Positions 61,313-64,000 of a stretch of DNA of 64,000 bases are shown one piece after another. The stretch is from Megaera_A sp965233855 (GTDB taxonomy: Bacteria; Pseudomonadota; Alphaproteobacteria; Rickettsiales; Rickettsiaceae). Below the pieces are notes generated by a model. That model searched no databases and was not told the origin of the DNA. It saw nothing but the letters and a program-made list of their open reading frames with translations. The stretch is taken from NCBI GenBank assembly GCA_965233855.1, contig OZ247586.1, positions 992,001-1,056,000 on the forward strand. Direction: 5' to 3'. Each line of letters opens with the position of its first letter. Position 1 is the stretch's first letter. Position numbers and translations under genes: made by a program.

Positions 61313-64000
61313 ATGGCTAATAAAGGTTCTAATCAAAATGGTGGGCAGTCTTCAAACCACGGCAATAGAGAGCAATTTGATCATTTCGACAGACTATCTC
61401 AAGTTGATAAAAAGAATTTAAATCATGACAAAATGAAAGCCGACGATAAGGAAGCTGACGTTGAAGAATTGCTTGCAACAGAAGATGAAGAAAATTCTCT
61501 AACTTCTGAGTTGCACGGCGGAGCCGCTAAATTAGAAAACTCAGATTTAAACTTAAATGATATAGAAAGAACAAGAGAAGAAATTCCTCCTATTGAAGAG
61601 CTGGGTGGTAAAAAAGATAATCAGAATATTGAACAAGAAGAGGAAGAAAAAAAACCAGAAACGCCTCCTTCTGAAGGAGAAATCCTCCAAGCCCCAGATG
61701 TCAATAATCAAATTACACAACCTGCTGAAGCAAATATTGAACAAGCAAGAGCGGACACCCCAGATGCAATAGCATCTATTGAACCTCCAAATACTCCAAT
61801 TGAAGACCCTAAAATACCAATTGAAGAAGATCCAGAACCTGAGCCCGAACCCGAACCCGAACCCGAACCTGAGCCTGAACCCGAACCTGAAAACCCTGAT
61901 CCAGATCCAGATCCAGAAAATTGTGATGATCATCCTATTCCTACTCAGCTTGAAAATGGTAATTATCAAGTTATTCCTGGAGCAGGTTTAACAATAGTTG
62001 TTGACTCCCTTACCTCAGACGCAGGATTTAACAACTCATTTGGTCATTATTTTGCAGATGCTAATGGTACTCCAATATCAGGGATGTCAGGTAAACTAGA
62101 TTTTTTCAACGTAAAAGATACACTTGGAGAAGGACAAGAAGCAGTTATACAATATGAATCAGATGACATACCAGCTGGAGCGGTGCAACTAGGATTTTTT
62201 ATAATACCTAATGGCGCAACTCTTAATCAACCTTCAGTGCCCGATGGAGCAGCAATAGAGTTTATTGATGTTGGCGGGATTTGGACTCCTTACTATAACG
62301 GACAACCTCTACAAGGAGCTTCTTCTCCTGCTTTTTTCTCAGACACAAATCTTAACCCCGATGGTGTGGATCATATGTCACACGCAACGGGCGGACATAT
62401 GGACTGGGAAGATCTTTTTGGCGGTGGAGACAACGATTTTAATGACGCAACTCTAAATGTAACTGTTCAAAGTACAACTGATGATAATGGAAGTGATGAT
62501 ATAATATCAGGTGGCGCTGGAGCCGACACTATTCAAGGTGGACAAGGCGACGATGTAGTAGCTGGAGGTGCAGGTAATGACATAATACTTGGTAACCAAG
62601 GAGATGATTCTCTAACAGGTGGAAGTGGTCATGACATCTTAAAAGGCAATGATGGAGCAGATACTCTTGATGGAGAAGCTTACGATGACCACTTATTCGG
62701 TGGTGCTGGTGGCGACTCTTTAATAGGTGGAACTGGACATGATACTATATATGGCGGAGCTGACGACGATACTATTACAGGAAATGAAGGCGAAGATTCT
62801 ATAGTTGGCGGAACAGGAGAAGATTCCATTGAGGGTAACGAAGGTGACGATTCAATTGATGGTGGATCTGGACAAGATACAATTGATGGTGGCATAGGTG
62901 ACGATTCAATACTAGGTGGAGGTGGCGACGATTCACTCATTGGTAATGAAGGAGCGGATACAATTGATGGCGGTGCTGGTGATGACTCTATCCTTGGCGG
63001 CACTGGTGATGATTCTATCGACGGCGGTTCTGGACAAGATACAATCGAGGGAGGAACTGGTGACGATACAATAACTGGTGGAATCGAAAATGATATAATA
63101 GATGGCGGTGATGATGATGATTGGATTCAAAGTCTTGGAGGAGATGACTCAGTTTCAGGTGGAGATGGAGATGATACAATCGAAGGTGGCGGTGGTAATG
63201 ACACATTAGCTGGCGGTGACGGTGATGACTCAGTGCTCGGTGGAGCTGGCGATGATTTTATCGACGGCGGAGACGGTGCAGATACACTAACTGGTAATGG
63301 CGGCGATGACTCAGTGCTCGGTGGAGCTGGCGATGATTCTATCGACGGCGGTGATGGTGCGGATACATTAACTGGTAATGGTGGTGATGACACGATCACT
63401 GGCGGTGCTGGTGATGACTCCATCCTTGGTGGTAATAATGATGATTCCCTATCAGGTGGAACTGGTGCCGATACTATTACTGGCGGCGGAGGTAGCGATA
63501 CTATCTCTGGCGATGAAGGTGATGATTCCATTGATGGCGGAGCAGATAATGATACAATCGAAGGTGGCGGTGGTAATGACACATTAGCTGGCGGTGACGG
63601 AGATGACTCAGTTCTCGGTGGAGCTGGCGATGATTCTATCGACGGCGGTGATGGTGCGGATACATTAACTGGTAATGGTGGTGATGATACGATCACTGGC
63701 GGTGCTGGTGATGACTCTATCCTTGGTGGTACAGGCGCAGACACTATATCGGGGGGTGATGATAATGATTCTATTTTTGGCGGCGAAGGCAATGATTTTG
63801 CAACTGGTGATGCAGGAGATGATGCAGTATATGGCGGCGCTGGTAATGATACACTTGAAGGCAATGCAGGTGATGACACTCTTGAAGGAGAAGGTGGAAA
63901 CGATTTATTAATTGGTGGATCAGGAGATGATTCTCTTGTTGGAGATAATGATATTGGAGTTACCCCTCCCGCTCCAACACAGCTTGCAAATAGCAATTAT
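61313..64000 (+). CDS. Giant RTX / DUF4114 calcium-binding protein (3' end outside window)
   Basis: The frame is open from ATG 61313 (GGAG 10 bases upstream) to the window end, 896 residues without a stop. No standard signal peptide is seen, fitting type I secretion. Residues 1-170 are hydrophilic and acidic. A Pro-Glu/Pro-Asp repeat spans about 175-202. A DUF4114-like domain follows (QLGFFIIPNGATL near 291, and DWEDLFGGGDNDFNDATLNV near 363-383). From about 395 to 885 there are some fifty RTX nonapeptides (GGxGxDxLx type, e.g. GGAGNDIIL), which bind calcium in a beta-roll. The last visible residues (PTQLANSNY) repeat the pre-DUF4114 phrase PTQLENGNY, so a second module seems to begin. It is probably a secreted adhesin or toxin. 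Confidence 0.88.
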   Translation, partial: MANKGSNQNGGQSSNHGNREQFDHFDRLSQVDKKNLNHDKMKADDKEADVEELLATEDEENSLTSELHGGAAKLENSDLNLNDIERTREEIPPIEELGGKKDNQNIEQEEEEKKPETPPSEGEILQAPDVNNQITQPAEANIEQARADTPDAIASIEPPNTPIEDPKIPIEEDPEPEPEPEPEPEPEPEPEPENPDPDPDPENCDDHPIPTQLENGNYQVIPGAGLTIVVDSLTSDAGFNNSFGHYFADANGTPISGMSGKLDFFNVKDTLGEGQEAVIQYESDDIPAGAVQLGFFIIPNGATLNQPSVPDGAAIEFIDVGGIWTPYYNGQPLQGASSPAFFSDTNLNPDGVDHMSHATGGHMDWEDLFGGGDNDFNDATLNVTVQSTTDDNGSDDIISGGAGADTIQGGQGDDVVAGGAGNDIILGNQGDDSLTGGSGHDILKGNDGADTLDGEAYDDHLFGGAGGDSLIGGTGHDTIYGGADDDTITGNEGEDSIVGGTGEDSIEGNEGDDSIDGGSGQDTIDGGIGDDSILGGGGDDSLIGNEGADTIDGGAGDDSILGGTGDDSIDGGSGQDTIEGGTGDDTITGGIENDIIDGGDDDDWIQSLGGDDSVSGGDGDDTIEGGGGNDTLAGGDGDDSVLGGAGDDFIDGGDGADTLTGNGGDDSVLGGAGDDSIDGGDGADTLTGNGGDDTITGGAGDDSILGGNNDDSLSGGTGADTITGGGGSDTISGDEGDDSIDGGADNDTIEGGGGNDTLAGGDGDDSVLGGAGDDSIDGGDGADTLTGNGGDDTITGGAGDDSILGGTGADTISGGDDNDSIFGGEGNDFATGDAGDDAVYGGAGNDTLEGNAGDDTLEGEGGNDLLIGGSGDDSLVGDNDIGVTPPAPTQLANSNY

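Noticed and set aside
62500..63900. CRISPR-like regular short repeats
   Set aside because: The 27-base period is continuous in-frame coding for nonapeptides without unique spacers, so this is not a CRISPR array.
62680..63996. Long minus-strand open frames rich in Pro and Ser opposite the RTX repeats
   Set aside because: They are the mirror of codons for Gly, Asp and Thr in the plus-strand nonapeptides; periodicity and composition follow the RTX frame, and they have no ribosome binding sites.

Overview
The window reads as a chromosomal segment of an AT-rich, host-associated alphaproteobacterium of the order Rickettsiales, most likely Rickettsiaceae or a close relative. Supporting signs are two very large autotransporters whose barrels end in a rickettsial OmpB-like HQGTLKVRVNF / HEGSLKIRVNF tail, an archaeal-looking ValRS, a set of amino-acid importers, an ankyrin-repeat protein, dense insertion sequences and scraps of what looks like a Rickettsiales conjugative element (RAGE). 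A fliR gene hints at a flagellar export apparatus. The species cannot be named from the window alone.

Layout. 1-5100: end of a GST-like gene, a first copy (A) of a DDE insertion sequence that cuts an L,D-transpeptidase gene, then yidC-engB on the minus strand. 5300-16100: plus-strand housekeeping and transport genes (mnmA, APC permease, AGCS symporter, an anchored hypothetical, hisS, a GT4 glycosyltransferase, an M16 peptidase, an ExoD-like protein, a purC-like gene), mostly abutting or overlapping and so probably co-transcribed in long units. 16100-25700: rpsD, a BrnQ-type transporter, an ankyrin gene flanked by two copies of the valS 3' end, valS, ubiA, a BI-1 family gene, a CinA-like gene and a VOC pseudogene/gene pair. 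26200-35000: OmpB-like autotransporter 1, a putative secreted phosphoinositide phosphatase with a C-K-S-G-K-D-R active site, and lpxC. 35170-44380: two tRNAs followed by a large inverted-repeat island. Two copies of the same rearranged IS unit face each other around fliR and a GlnP/GlnQ pair; one unit carries a nested IS982 element and the other a nested IS91-type element. 44480-51190: rpoZ, OmpB-like autotransporter 2 and a GSII-type glutamine synthetase. 51200-54400: an IS481-type element next to remnants of conjugation genes and two acidic orphan proteins. 54500-61200: bcp, slt, fabD, a structured and possibly RNA-coding spacer, tkt and a DUF1189-like membrane protein. 61313-64000: the first 896 residues of a giant RTX/DUF4114 calcium-binding protein that runs off the window.

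How it fits together. The core genes support translation, membrane protein insertion, lipid A, fatty acid, peptidoglycan and ubiquinone metabolism, and there are at least four amino-acid uptake systems, as expected of a bacterium living on host nutrients. The accessory genes are all candidate host-interaction factors: two surface autotransporters, an ankyrin protein, a CX5R phosphatase and an RTX protein. Mobile DNA sits beside several of these and appears to have broken the L,D-transpeptidase and a conjugation locus. No copy of the main DDE insertion sequence in the window encodes an intact transposase.
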